From: JAJACP01 sp964350245
Lineage (GTDB): Bacteria; Chlamydiota; Chlamydiia; Chlamydiales; JAAKFR01
Direction: 5' to 3'
Assembly: GCA_964350245.1 (NCBI GenBank)
Contig: CAYGJC010000021.1
Span: 1-32,676 of the forward strand
Length of the DNA stretch: 32,676 nucleotides
Below are positions 23,665 to 31,658 of this stretch, piece after piece (within the stretch, counting starts at the first letter, position 1; every line of letters begins with the position of its first letter). The position numbers were made by a program, and so were the translations under genes. The notes under the pieces are model-generated. The model saw nothing but the letters and a program-made list of their open reading frames with translations. It was not told the origin of the DNA and did not search any database.

Positions 23665-23997
23665 ATGGAAGCGCAGGTTGAAGAGAAAGGAGACGTTGTG
23701 ATTGTGCGCGTTGAAGGACGCTTGGATGCAGCTTCCTCTCCACAACTCGAAAAGAAAATCAACTCAATTGTCGACTCCGGACACTTTAAACTGGTTCTTA
23801 ACTTTGCCGGTGTTGAATACCTCAGTAGTGCTGGGATGCGTCTCATGCTATCTGTCTCAAAAAAACTCAAACATCTTGAGGGCAAAGTGGTAGCCTGTTC
23901 GTTAAACGATGAGGTGATGGAAGTCATCAAGATGGCAGGCTTTCATCAGGTTCTAGAGATGTATCCGACTGAAGAGGAATGTTTTAGTCATTTATAA
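23665..23997 (+). CDS. rsbV: STAS-domain anti-sigma factor antagonist (RsbV-like)
   Basis: A 110-residue STAS protein: VIVRVEGRLDAASSPQLEKK, then NFAGVEYLSSAGMRLML. The serine in the SSAG segment (S55 by alignment with RsbV) is the expected phosphorylation site. In partner-switching systems the dephosphorylated form binds an RsbW-type kinase and frees its target. Chlamydia has two RsbV copies and an RsbW/RsbU module reported to sense TCA-cycle state; no kinase or phosphatase gene is in this window. A weak GGAGCAAGG site lies before ATG 23665. Confidence 0.93.
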   Translation: MEAQVEEKGDVVIVRVEGRLDAASSPQLEKKINSIVDSGHFKLVLNFAGVEYLSSAGMRLMLSVSKKLKHLEGKVVACSLNDEVMEVIKMAGFHQVLEMYPTEEECFSHL

Positions 23998-24009
23998 GAG
24001 AAGCGTATA

Positions 24010-25047
24010 GTGTGTGCTTTCACACCCGAATGCCAAGAGGCGCAAATTCTTTCTCCCTTAGGCGCCATTCTTCCTCTTGAGAAGAAGCTTAAAGGGATTC
24101 AACGTACCAAGCCAAAAAAAATCATTCTCATTTCAGGTCCAACTGCTTGTGGTAAGACCGATCTCTCTCTTATTTTGGCCGGAATGATGAAAGGGGAGAT
24201 CATTTCAGCCGACTCGATGCAGGTCTATCGAGGGATGGATATTGGGACAGCTAAAGTCTCAGAAGAAGATCAGGGACGTGTTCCTCATCACCTCATTGAC
24301 ATTCGTCACATTCAAGAGAGTTTTAATGTTGTTGATTTTTATTTTGAAGCGCGTCAGTGCATCGATTCCATTTTAGCGCGCGGCCGCATTCCCATCATTG
24401 TTGGTGGCTCGGGTTTTTATTTTCGTGCGCTACTTTATGGGCCTCCGAATGGACCTCCTTCGGTGCCTGACTTGCGTGATGCACTGGAAGAAGAACTCAA
24501 TCGTGCAGGTAACCAGGCGATGTACGATAAGTTAGTGGAGGCTGATCCTGTTTATGCAGCCACCATCACGCCCAACGATCGCCATAAAGTGATTCGCGCG
24601 CTGGAGATCATCACATTGACAGGTGAGAAGGTGAGTAATAACAGCTGGCAGCGGAAAGAGCCGCTTCCAGATTACGCCTATCACGCTTGGTTTATTCATC
24701 GTCCTCGAGAGGTGCTCTATCCAAGTATTGATGAACGCTGTGAAAACATGTTAGAGGCAGGACTTTTGGATGAGGTGCGGGAGCTAGAGAAGCAGGGGCT
24801 ACGCATGAATCCTTCGGCTTCTCAGGCTATTGGGTACCGGCAGTGTCTAGATTATTTACAGACTTCTCAGAGCGAAGAGGAGTATCAAAAATTTGTACAT
24901 CGATTTAAAACAGCTTCTCGTCACTACGCAAAGCGTCAGTTCACCTGGTTCCGGAAGGAGCCTCTTTTCAAATGGCTCGATGTGGATGTGCATGACATTG
25001 AGATAGCAGCTGAAATGATTGCCCAAGAGTATAATTCTTCTGTTTAA
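24010..25047 (+). CDS. miaA: tRNA dimethylallyltransferase MiaA
   Basis: MiaA transfers a dimethylallyl group from DMAPP to A37 of tRNAs that read UNN codons. The 345-residue protein has P-loop GPTACGKTDLS, SADSMQVYRGMDIGTAKV, PHHLIDI, VGGSGFYFRALLYG and SQAIGYRQCLDYL, all standard MiaA segments. The start is GTG 24010, with AAGAGAAG about 8 nt upstream; this leaves about 35 extra residues before the usual beginning KKIILISGPT, so the true start may lie further in. It is the last gene of the conserved plus-strand block before the accessory insert. Confidence 0.95.
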   Translation: MCAFTPECQEAQILSPLGAILPLEKKLKGIQRTKPKKIILISGPTACGKTDLSLILAGMMKGEIISADSMQVYRGMDIGTAKVSEEDQGRVPHHLIDIRHIQESFNVVDFYFEARQCIDSILARGRIPIIVGGSGFYFRALLYGPPNGPPSVPDLRDALEEELNRAGNQAMYDKLVEADPVYAATITPNDRHKVIRALEIITLTGEKVSNNSWQRKEPLPDYAYHAWFIHRPREVLYPSIDERCENMLEAGLLDEVRELEKQGLRMNPSASQAIGYRQCLDYLQTSQSEEEYQKFVHRFKTASRHYAKRQFTWFRKEPLFKWLDVDVHDIEIAAEMIAQEYNSSV

Positions 25048-25106
25048 TTGTATTTTTTTAACAATTTAATTTGTTTTAATGAACCTATTCCAAAAGTAGG
25101 CGCGCA

Positions 25107-25358
25107 ATGGACCGTATTAGATTGTCGGTGAGCCTCGTCAAGCGTAAGCGTGAACGCGAGGAAGGGAATAGTGGAAATAATAGGACCGACGAGCGGTCTT
25201 ACGAGAATCACGACAAGATGATGCGGGACATCCGGGGATACTTTTGGGATAGGTTCATACTTCCAATTTTCAAATTACAAGGTAGTCATGAGTTCAAACC
25301 ATATTTCTACAACGAATACAACTCAAACCTCAAGGGGTGGTGCACGGTATGTAAGTAG
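25107..25358 (+). CDS. Hypothetical 83-residue basic protein, doubtful
   Basis: The frame encodes a highly charged N-terminus (VKRKREREEGN, then RTDERSYENHDK) and a C-terminal part with aromatic residues (YFWDRFILPIFKLQG) ending GWCTVCK. No homologue is recognised and there is no good ribosome site before ATG 25107. It lies in the segment that interrupts the conserved miaA-mqnC order, so it may be a fragment of a larger decayed gene or a chance frame. Confidence 0.35.
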   Translation: MDRIRLSVSLVKRKREREEGNSGNNRTDERSYENHDKMMRDIRGYFWDRFILPIFKLQGSHEFKPYFYNEYNSNLKGWCTVCK

Positions 25359-25414
25359 CAAGCGCGTCATATCAACACGGATTTTTCTAAAAAGCCGCTT
25401 GAAGTAAAGTGCTT

Positions 25415-25627
25415 ATGGAGAAGCTGTCTACTCTTAGGGAAGTTGTTGTCTAAGCTGGAGTGCGAGAAGCCTTAGCTCCTTTACCATCTTCAGATTTATA
25501 TCAGTCTTTTGCGCGTGAGATGTTTCGTCTAGGTCCTAACGGTGGGTTTCTCGAATCTGTGTTAGGCAGAGATGTTGTGCACGCACTTAGAGAGAATTTG
25601 AGATTAACAACAGATTCATCTAATTGA
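25415..25627 (+). pseudogene. Short frame interrupted by an in-frame TAA
   Basis: Starting at ATG 25415 the frame reads MEKLSTLREVVV, meets TAA at 25451-25453, and then stays open in the same frame for another 57 codons (AGVREALAPLPSSDLYQSFA and onwards, ending TTDSSN) to TGA 25627. Together this would be a helical protein of about 70 residues. No family is recognised. The uninterrupted continuation suggests a decayed gene, but chance cannot be excluded at this length. A GTG at 25460 could in principle restart translation. Confidence 0.35.
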
Positions 25628-25658
25628 TTTCAAGGATCTTAAATTTTTCTTAAACTAG

Positions 25659-25776
25659 ATTGCGACACTTATAAAACTCTTATAATTGTCGCGATTTTCA
25701 GGATTTTTAGATTATTGCGACAAATATAGGGGGTTTTTATGTGGCGCAATATTGAGAAGTAAGCTAAAATTGCGAT
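25659..25776. repeat. Palindromic boxes at 55-bp spacing upstream of the ATPase gene
   Basis: ATTGCGA occurs at 25659, 25714 and 25769, exactly 55 bp apart; the first two extend to ATTGCGACA. Inverted partners end at 25695 (TGTCGCGAT) and 25750 (CGCAAT), again 55 bp apart. The first pair forms a long inverted repeat: arms 25659-25674 and 25680-25695, 14 of 16 positions matching, with a 5-nt AACTC centre. The third box ends 28 nt before the GTG start. This could be a set of operators, or diverged tandem 55-bp repeats from a mobile element. Confidence 0.7.
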
Positions 25777-25803
25777 GATTATAAAAATGTCTAGCGAGGA
25801 AAA

Positions 25804-27267
25804 GTGGCTAAAATCATCGGGAGAAAAGAAGAAAAAGCAGTTTTACAAGAAGCTTTCAATACTGAGAGATCTGAATTCATTGCCCTATATGGGAGAAGGA
25901 GAGTCGGTAAAACTTTTTTGATAAAAAATTTCTTTGAATCCAAGAACTGCATTCTAATCTATGTGTCGGGGATGAAAGATGGGAATTTAAAAGAGCAGCT
26001 ACAAAATTTCACGCAGTCTTTGGAAAGAGACTTATTGAAGGGGCTTTCATTGAAGCCTCCATCTTCATGGATGGAGGCGTTTGAGATGCTCAATAAGCTT
26101 TTGGAAAGATTCGATCGGAACAAAAAGATTGTTTTGTTTCTTGATGAAGTGCCGTGGCTATCGACAAAACGTTCTCGTTTTTTGCAGGCATTGGATTATT
26201 ACTGGAATCGATTTTGGTCGCATGATTTGCGATTTAAGTTGGTTATTTGTGGATCTGCTGCATCTTGGATTATTCGAAACGTGATTAGGAACAGAGGAGG
26301 ACTGTATAATCGAGTGACAAGACAAATGCTGCTAGAATCTTTTGACCTTTGCGAAACAAAAGAGTTCTTAAGATCCAACAAGGTGAAGTTGAATCATCGC
26401 CAGATACTGGAAATTTACATGGTAACAGGTGGAGTGCCTTACTATCTTAATCATATCCAGGCCGGGTTATCAGCAACGGAGAATATTTCCAAAATGGCTT
26501 TTTCAAAAAGAGGAATTCTTTATCAAGATTTTGATCATTTGTTTGAGTCACTATTTGATGACGCTGATCAATATCGTGAAATTATCGAGATTGTCTCTCA
26601 GAATCGTTATGGAATTGAACAAGAAGAGGTCATTCGAAAAAGTAGGCATTTAGAGAGAGGGGGAGGAGCAAACCGAAAAATACAAGATTTAGAAGAAGCT
26701 GGGCTTGTCATCACCTTTGTACCATATGGTCATAAAAAGAAGGGGGTGTATGTCAGAGTGATTGATGAGTATATAGCTTTTTATCTCAGATGGATTGATC
26801 CAGTAAAAAAGTCAGCTCAAAAGCTGATTCAAGCTCGGAGAAATTGGCTGTCCCAAAGAAATAGTCCAAGCTGGCAAGCATGGTCGGGCTATGCTTTTGA
26901 AAACATCTGTTATAAACATACGGATCAAATTCATGAGGCTCTTAATCTTGATCCGTCAGCGATTCCTGCTACTTGGCGGCACGATGGAAAATTAGGAAAG
27001 GAGGGAGCTCAAGTAGACTTGTTGTTTGATCGAACAGACGGTGCTGTTACCCTATGTGAAATCAAATACACAGAACAACCTTTTTGTATTGATAAATCTT
27101 ATTATCAACAACTGGTAAGAAAGATCGACGTGTATAAAAAGGTGACAAAAACACAAAAAGAGATTTTCTTTGCTTTCATTGCCTCTTCAGGGCTGAAAAA
27201 GAGCATTTATTCAGAAGAACTTGTGTCAGGGTTAGTTGTATTGGAGGATCTTTTTAAAAGCCATTAG
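25804..27267 (+). CDS. AAA ATPase with C-terminal DUF234-type, PD-(D/E)XK-like domain
   Basis: A 487-residue protein of the archaeal-ATPase (STAND-like) group. Walker A is YGRRRVGKTFL near residue 30, Walker B is KIVLFLDEVPWL near 110, and KLVICGSAAS is the sensor strand. A winged-helix-like middle part follows (QNRYGIEQEEVIRKS, KIQDLEEAGLV). The C-terminal domain contains QVDLLFDRTDGAVTLCEIKY, the D...ExK pattern of PD-(D/E)XK nucleases, as in DUF234. Such proteins are multi-copy in many archaea and amoeba-associated bacteria; their function is unsettled. The GTG start has GCGAGGAAAA upstream and is well supported. It stands alone between miaA and mqnC, which are adjacent in C. trachomatis (from memory), so it looks inserted. 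Confidence 0.9.
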   Translation: MAKIIGRKEEKAVLQEAFNTERSEFIALYGRRRVGKTFLIKNFFESKNCILIYVSGMKDGNLKEQLQNFTQSLERDLLKGLSLKPPSSWMEAFEMLNKLLERFDRNKKIVLFLDEVPWLSTKRSRFLQALDYYWNRFWSHDLRFKLVICGSAASWIIRNVIRNRGGLYNRVTRQMLLESFDLCETKEFLRSNKVKLNHRQILEIYMVTGGVPYYLNHIQAGLSATENISKMAFSKRGILYQDFDHLFESLFDDADQYREIIEIVSQNRYGIEQEEVIRKSRHLERGGGANRKIQDLEEAGLVITFVPYGHKKKGVYVRVIDEYIAFYLRWIDPVKKSAQKLIQARRNWLSQRNSPSWQAWSGYAFENICYKHTDQIHEALNLDPSAIPATWRHDGKLGKEGAQVDLLFDRTDGAVTLCEIKYTEQPFCIDKSYYQQLVRKIDVYKKVTKTQKEIFFAFIASSGLKKSIYSEELVSGLVVLEDLFKSH

Positions 27268-28383
27268 TTAGTTAAGGACAGGCAGGTGGTCGGGTTCTTT
27301 GACCCGTCCTGCCTCAGGAACCTCGACACTCTCCACCCCTTCATAAGTTTGAAGGATGTTGTAAAACGTGTCGCGCTGAGCCGGCTCAAAACCGGCCTGC
27401 CGAATCATGCGCAACATGTCATTATGATCAGCCTTATTGATCCACTCTGTTGCCCGGTGCACATTCTCTTCCATGATGGTTCCCCCAAAGTCGTCGGCGC
27501 CATAACTGAGCGCTTCCATCCCGACCTCCTTGCTCTCACCAAACCATGAAGCGCCAATGTGGTCAAAGTTGTCCAAGTAGATGCGAGCAAACGCTAAAAT
27601 CCGAAAATACGCATCTATGCCGGCCCAATTCTTGACTTTTCGTCTAAGAGCAGTTCGGTTCCGCTTATAACTCCATGGAATGAAGCAGGTGAATCCGGGA
27701 ATCTTATCCTGATGAACACGTAATGTTTCAAAATGCTCCAGAATATCCTCAGGCTCCTCCACATGTCCATACATCATCGTCGCTGTAGTCTCATACCCAA
27801 TTTGATGCGCTAAATGGTGAAACTCCATCCAGCCATCTGGGCCTATTTTCTTGGGAGAGACTTGAAGGCGGACACGTTCAGAAAGAATTTCTGCACCGCC
27901 GCCGGGAATGGTCCGCAGGCCCGCTTCCCAAAGCTGCTCCAGAACCTCCCGAATAGAAAGGTTAGAGACGCGCGCGCAATTCCAGAGCTCAACTGCACTA
28001 AAGAAATGCGGGTGGATATCAGGAAAGCGCTCGCGAGCCGTCTTTACAAGGGCAACATAGTAGTCAATTTTTAGCTCATCATTGACTCCACCTTGAAGCA
28101 AAACCGTTGTCAAACCGGCATCGCGTGCACGCTGCATATGTTCCATCACCTCATCGACGGACTTGGTGTAGGTGTCTCTAGCCCCGGGATGGCGGTAAAA
28201 AGCGCAAAATCCACAGTCTATTTTACATACGTTGGTATAGTTGGGGTTGGAATCGAGAACAAAGGTGACTCGTTTTGGGGGATTTTTTTCTTCCCGAATC
28301 GCTTGGGCGCGCTGCTTTAGCTCGGCAAGTGAGGCATTTTTGAATAGGTCCAGCCCCTCCTCTAATGTGATCCTCTTGTGCAT
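27268..28383 (-). CDS. mqnC: Cyclic dehypoxanthinyl futalosine synthase MqnC
   Basis: MqnC is a radical-SAM enzyme that cyclises dehypoxanthinyl futalosine in the futalosine route to menaquinone. The Fe-S ligands are C53, C57 and C60 in CKIDCGFC; other family segments are LLQGGVND, IPGGGAEILS, TTATMMYGHVE and the later SYGADDFGGTIMEENVHRA. The length, 371 residues, is normal. The start at 28383 has GGATAGGAT just upstream. It ends directly against the ATPase stop codon and is divergent from the coiled-coil gene. Chlamydiae use the futalosine pathway. Confidence 0.94.
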   Translation of the reverse strand: MHKRITLEEGLDLFKNASLAELKQRAQAIREEKNPPKRVTFVLDSNPNYTNVCKIDCGFCAFYRHPGARDTYTKSVDEVMEHMQRARDAGLTTVLLQGGVNDELKIDYYVALVKTARERFPDIHPHFFSAVELWNCARVSNLSIREVLEQLWEAGLRTIPGGGAEILSERVRLQVSPKKIGPDGWMEFHHLAHQIGYETTATMMYGHVEEPEDILEHFETLRVHQDKIPGFTCFIPWSYKRNRTALRRKVKNWAGIDAYFRILAFARIYLDNFDHIGASWFGESKEVGMEALSYGADDFGGTIMEENVHRATEWINKADHNDMLRMIRQAGFEPAQRDTFYNILQTYEGVESVEVPEAGRVKEPDHLPVLN

Positions 28384-28393
28384 ATCCTATCCG

Positions 28394-28422
28394 TTGACTA
28401 AAACTAGTGGAATGGTTACCAT
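28394..28422 (+). promoter_or_regulatory. Candidate promoter for the coiled-coil gene
   Basis: TTGACT (28394-28399) and TACCAT (28417-28422) are separated by 17 nt in the 86-bp gap between the divergent mqnC and coiled-coil genes. The -35 matches five of six consensus bases and the -10 four of six. Confidence 0.4.
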
Positions 28423-28469
28423 CTTCCCTTTAAACTTTTTTGTCAATTCACGTCAGTGATCCTCTACGT

Positions 28470-30077
28470 ATGAACCAACCCACTACTTTGGAAGAGCAAG
28501 ATCCGCCTAAGCAAGAGACAAGTGCCTTTTTGACTCAGCTTGAGACTCTCTCTGATGTCGAAGAAAAACTCCGTTCTAGTATCCACTTTATGCGCGATGC
28601 TCTCGCGCAAAAGGGGACACCTAACTTCAAAGGGTTTTGGGAGATCCGTAAAATCTGTCTTCCGCTTTTTAAAGAGCCGCTTGCAGGGATGATGCGCGCG
28701 CAGCTGTGGGCTGAGTATATAGAGCTAACCCGCGAGGGCAGGCGCCTGAAAAGTATACTTGATGAAGAGTCGGCTTTTGCTGTTGAGCAGATTGAACTCG
28801 CAATCGCTTCTCTTGAAAAAGAGGCGACTGAGTTTCATGAAAATCGAGATAGTGCAGTGGATCAAGTTGCCTCTATTGACTTTCCCTCTGGATTAGCAAC
28901 CGTGAAGGAACGCAACGCCTTCTATCAAAAACGGCAAAGGCAGCTCACTATTCTCAATGTCTACGCCTCGCGGATCAATAGCTTGCGTAAGGAATTGATC
29001 CGCACTGAGATGCGTATTCGTCAAAAGAATCAGTTTTTTCAGCGTCTCTCTCAGCTTGGAGATAAAGTCTTTCCTGTACGTAAAGAGTTAATTCGTGAGG
29101 TGAGTGAAGCCTTTATTCAAGATGTAGAGGGTTTTGTCCACACCTATTTTTCCCAAGAGGCCTTCTCTCATGAGGAGGTGCGTCGTTCAGTCTTTTTCTT
29201 CCGGGATGAGATAAAGGGGCTACAGGCAATGGCCAAAATGCTTACGCTTAACACCCATGCTTTTTCGGCCACACGAGAGCAGCTTAGTCAGTGCTGGGAT
29301 CAGCTTAAGGGGATGGAGAAGGAACTGAAAAAAGAGTACGCGCAGCAAAAGCATCAATCGAGTGAAAATGTTGAACAGGTGCAGGCCCGGATTCAAGCCT
29401 TTGTTGCTGACTATGCGGATGGAAAATACACAGTTGAAACGGGGCTCAAAGAGCTTGAATCGATTAGTCGCTGGATGCGGGATGTAGATCTAACCCGCCA
29501 GCACGTCCGTTTTTTGAAAGAGGAACTAGAAAAGGCCCGCCAACCCATCGACGCCATTCAGCATGCAGAAGAGGAGTCCAGACGTCAGAAGCAAGTTGAG
29601 TTTGAACAAGCGCGCCGAGAGAAGGTGGAGAAGCTAAAGCAAGAAGTTGATTCAATTGCTCAAAATATCGGAAGTGAAACCGTCGATATCCTCCTAGTCA
29701 AATTGGAAGAGTGTCGGAAGGCCTTTACAGGGGTTTCGATGGTGAAAGTGGAACGGCAACAGCTCGATAAAAAGATCAAAGAGGTTCGCGATCTCATTGC
29801 AGAAAAACAGGAACAGGCGCTTATTGATCTTTCCGATGATGATCGAGCTACCTTTGATAGCTTAAAAGAGGTTCTGGAACAGCGCAAAGTGCGACGCAAA
29901 GCGGTGAAAGCGCAGATTGAGGAGTATCGCAAAACAAGTAGTGGTTCTGGGCTTGACTTCGAAAAAGCGATGCGCGTGCAGGAGCTGATGCAGGAAGAAA
30001 AAGAGCGGCTGGCAAAATTGGATGAAGGAATTGCCGAAATTGAAGCAAAGATCAGCGCCTTTAAGTCCTCATCGTGA
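28470..30077 (+). CDS. Large coiled-coil protein of unknown function
   Basis: A 535-residue soluble protein with heptad-like, Glu/Lys/Gln-rich helices through most of its length (for example about residues 75-190, 250-300 and 350-530) and no signal peptide or membrane helix. The C-terminal half alternates acidic and basic residues (RRQKQVEFEQARREKVEKLK) as in long coiled coils. A hypothetical coiled-coil protein follows mqnC in C. trachomatis (from memory), so it is probably conserved across the phylum. ATG 28470 was preferred to the TTG at 28440. It overlaps the next gene by 4 nt. The role is unknown; scaffolding is only a guess. Confidence 0.85.
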   Translation: MNQPTTLEEQDPPKQETSAFLTQLETLSDVEEKLRSSIHFMRDALAQKGTPNFKGFWEIRKICLPLFKEPLAGMMRAQLWAEYIELTREGRRLKSILDEESAFAVEQIELAIASLEKEATEFHENRDSAVDQVASIDFPSGLATVKERNAFYQKRQRQLTILNVYASRINSLRKELIRTEMRIRQKNQFFQRLSQLGDKVFPVRKELIREVSEAFIQDVEGFVHTYFSQEAFSHEEVRRSVFFFRDEIKGLQAMAKMLTLNTHAFSATREQLSQCWDQLKGMEKELKKEYAQQKHQSSENVEQVQARIQAFVADYADGKYTVETGLKELESISRWMRDVDLTRQHVRFLKEELEKARQPIDAIQHAEEESRRQKQVEFEQARREKVEKLKQEVDSIAQNIGSETVDILLVKLEECRKAFTGVSMVKVERQQLDKKIKEVRDLIAEKQEQALIDLSDDDRATFDSLKEVLEQRKVRRKAVKAQIEEYRKTSSGSGLDFEKAMRVQELMQEEKERLAKLDEGIAEIEAKISAFKSSS

Positions 30078-30685
30078 TCACAGCAGCCTTTGATTTAGAC
30101 GGAACCCTTCTTTCTCAAAATAGCAGCTTCTCTTTTTGCCGCTGGCTTTGTCGACAAGGTGTGTTTTCTCACCTGGATCTTCTTTATTGCCTCTCTCTTT
30201 ATTCAGCCCATCTTCTATTTGGCCTCTCTCTTTTAGCTCTTCATACACATGTTTTTGAGCGCTTGTTTCGCGGCCGCTCTGTAGATAGGCTTCGTCCCTA
30301 TGTAGATCCTTTTATCCAAACTCTCTGCTGGTATGAGCCGGCGTTGACGCGTTTAAAAGAGTTACGTGAGCAAGGTGCTGAGGTACATATCTTTTCTAAT
30401 AGCCCTCGTTTTTTGGTTGAGCCGATAGCAGCATCCGTAGGTGTGAAAAATGTCTTTGCGACCGATTACAAAATTGACAATGCCGGTCTGATGTGGAATA
30501 TTGCCTCATTAGTGGACGGAAAGAAAAAAGGTGAGATGCTTCAAGCGTTTAAAAACGAGACGATAGCCTTTTCAGATAGTCATCACGACCTCCCTTTTCT
30601 ACAAGCGGCATCACGTGCGGTTGCGGTGAGTCCTAATCGTCGCCTCTCCAAAATTGCGGCCCAACAAAAATGGGAAATTCTATGA
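30074..30685 (+). CDS. HAD-superfamily hydrolase, subfamily IB (SerB-like)
   Basis: A 203-residue HAD phosphatase. Motif I is AAFDLDGTLLSQNSSFSFC (DxD), motif II the Ser of IFSNSPRFL, motif III the Lys in VDGKKKGEM, and motif IV FSDSHHDLPFL. The GK---K and SDS-HD-P pattern and the helical cap, with one hydrophobic stretch (LLYCLSLYSAHLLFGLSLLA), match the HAD-IB group of phosphoserine-phosphatase-like and lipid-linked phosphatases. The substrate is unknown. The start is GTG 30074, overlapping the preceding stop (GTGA). Confidence 0.88.
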   Translation: MITAAFDLDGTLLSQNSSFSFCRWLCRQGVFSHLDLLYCLSLYSAHLLFGLSLLALHTHVFERLFRGRSVDRLRPYVDPFIQTLCWYEPALTRLKELREQGAEVHIFSNSPRFLVEPIAASVGVKNVFATDYKIDNAGLMWNIASLVDGKKKGEMLQAFKNETIAFSDSHHDLPFLQAASRAVAVSPNRRLSKIAAQQKWEIL

Positions 30686-31272
30686 AGGTAGGCCTTTTTG
30701 GCGGGACCTTCGATCCGGTCCATTTTGGGCATCTCAACTTGGCCTTTGAGTTGATGGAAAAAGCAGGGCTCGATGAGGTGTGGTGGATTCCCGCTTCTCG
30801 CTCGCCCCTTCGACAAGAAGGTGAAGGGCCCACTCCTGAGCAACGACTTGAGATGGTAGCTCTGGCAGTTGAAGAAATCCCTCAATTTAAAGTACTCGAC
30901 TTGGAGGTTAGACGTCCTCCTCCCTCCTATACAATCGAGACGGTGAAGGCTGTCATAGAGGCCAATCCCAGTTTCGAATTCTCTCTTTTGCTCAGCCTGG
31001 ACGTTTTAGCGCGCTTTATGGAGTGGAAAAAACCTTTCGAACTGGTGCGGCGCATTCCGTTTCTCATTGGGCGGAGAGAAGGGGAGACTCTCCCTGTATT
31101 TCCTGAGGAGATCCAGGTAGCTGTCCAAAAGGGCTTGGTGAACTCAACCCAGCTGGATATCAGTGCAACCCAGGTGCGTGATCGAATCAAAAAAAGGTTG
31201 TATATAGGACATCTTATTCCTGCGAAAGTCCTGGACTTTATATATGTAAATCAATTATATTTTACTGTTTAA
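30682..31272 (+). CDS. nadD: Nicotinate-nucleotide adenylyltransferase NadD
   Basis: NadD makes nicotinic acid adenine dinucleotide from NaMN and ATP, the penultimate NAD step. The 196-residue protein has the nucleotidyltransferase signature GLFGGTFDPVHFGHLNLA, WWIPASRSPLR, RPPPSYTIETV and, near the end, ISATQVRDRIKK (ISxTxxR). The residue before ARFMEW in the loop LSLDVLARFMEW departs from the usual GxDxL by having Ser for Gly. ATG 30682 is preferred because it overlaps the preceding stop (ATGA) and has GGGA 8 nt upstream; ATG 30670 adds four residues. Confidence 0.94.
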   Translation: MKVGLFGGTFDPVHFGHLNLAFELMEKAGLDEVWWIPASRSPLRQEGEGPTPEQRLEMVALAVEEIPQFKVLDLEVRRPPPSYTIETVKAVIEANPSFEFSLLLSLDVLARFMEWKKPFELVRRIPFLIGRREGETLPVFPEEIQVAVQKGLVNSTQLDISATQVRDRIKKRLYIGHLIPAKVLDFIYVNQLYFTV

Positions 31273-31274
31273 CG

Positions 31275-31649
31275 ATGAAGAAAGATCCTCTATTACTCCT
31301 CAACGCAATTGCTCAAGCATTATTTGATAAAAAAGGGATTAACATCACGGCCCTTGACGTTCAAGGGGTTTCGACGTTAACCGATTATTTTGTGATTGCA
31401 GAGGGAAATGTTGACAAGCATGTGGTTGGATTGGCCAAAACGGTCATCGAGACGTTAAAAAATGAGGGAGAAACCCCTCTCCATGTAGAGGGGTTACATC
31501 AAGGAGATTGGGTTGTTATTGACTATTTAGAGCTAGTGATCCATCTTTTTAAGCCGGGTATCCGAGAGAAGTACCGTCTTGAAGAGTTGTGGCACGAGGG
31601 TAAAATAGTGGACTTGGATTTAACTCTTCCCCAAGCAAGAACTATTTGA
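31275..31649 (+). CDS. rsfS: Ribosomal silencing factor RsfS
   Basis: RsfS (YbeB/Iojap) binds uL14 on the large subunit and blocks subunit joining when nutrients are short. The 124-residue protein shows DVQGVSTLTDYFVIAEGN, HVEGLHQGDWVVIDYLELVI and HLFKPGIREKYRLEELW, all diagnostic. It follows nadD with a 2-nt gap, the same nadD-rsfS pairing found in many bacteria. Confidence 0.96.
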   Translation: MKKDPLLLLNAIAQALFDKKGINITALDVQGVSTLTDYFVIAEGNVDKHVVGLAKTVIETLKNEGETPLHVEGLHQGDWVVIDYLELVIHLFKPGIREKYRLEELWHEGKIVDLDLTLPQARTI

Positions 31650-31658
31650 GGTATTTTT

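Larger units (their letters stand above)
25048..25803. other. Gene-poor segment between miaA and the AAA ATPase
   Basis: This 756-bp stretch holds only the two doubtful frames at 25107-25358 and 25415-25627. Its first 40 bp and last 170 bp are AT-rich. The last part carries the palindromic boxes described separately. No RNA gene or intact transposase is visible. Confidence 0.6.

Noticed and set aside
25046..25066. AT-rich stem after miaA as terminator
   Set aside because: AATTGT/ACAATT is only 6 bp with the T-run in the loop, too weak to call.
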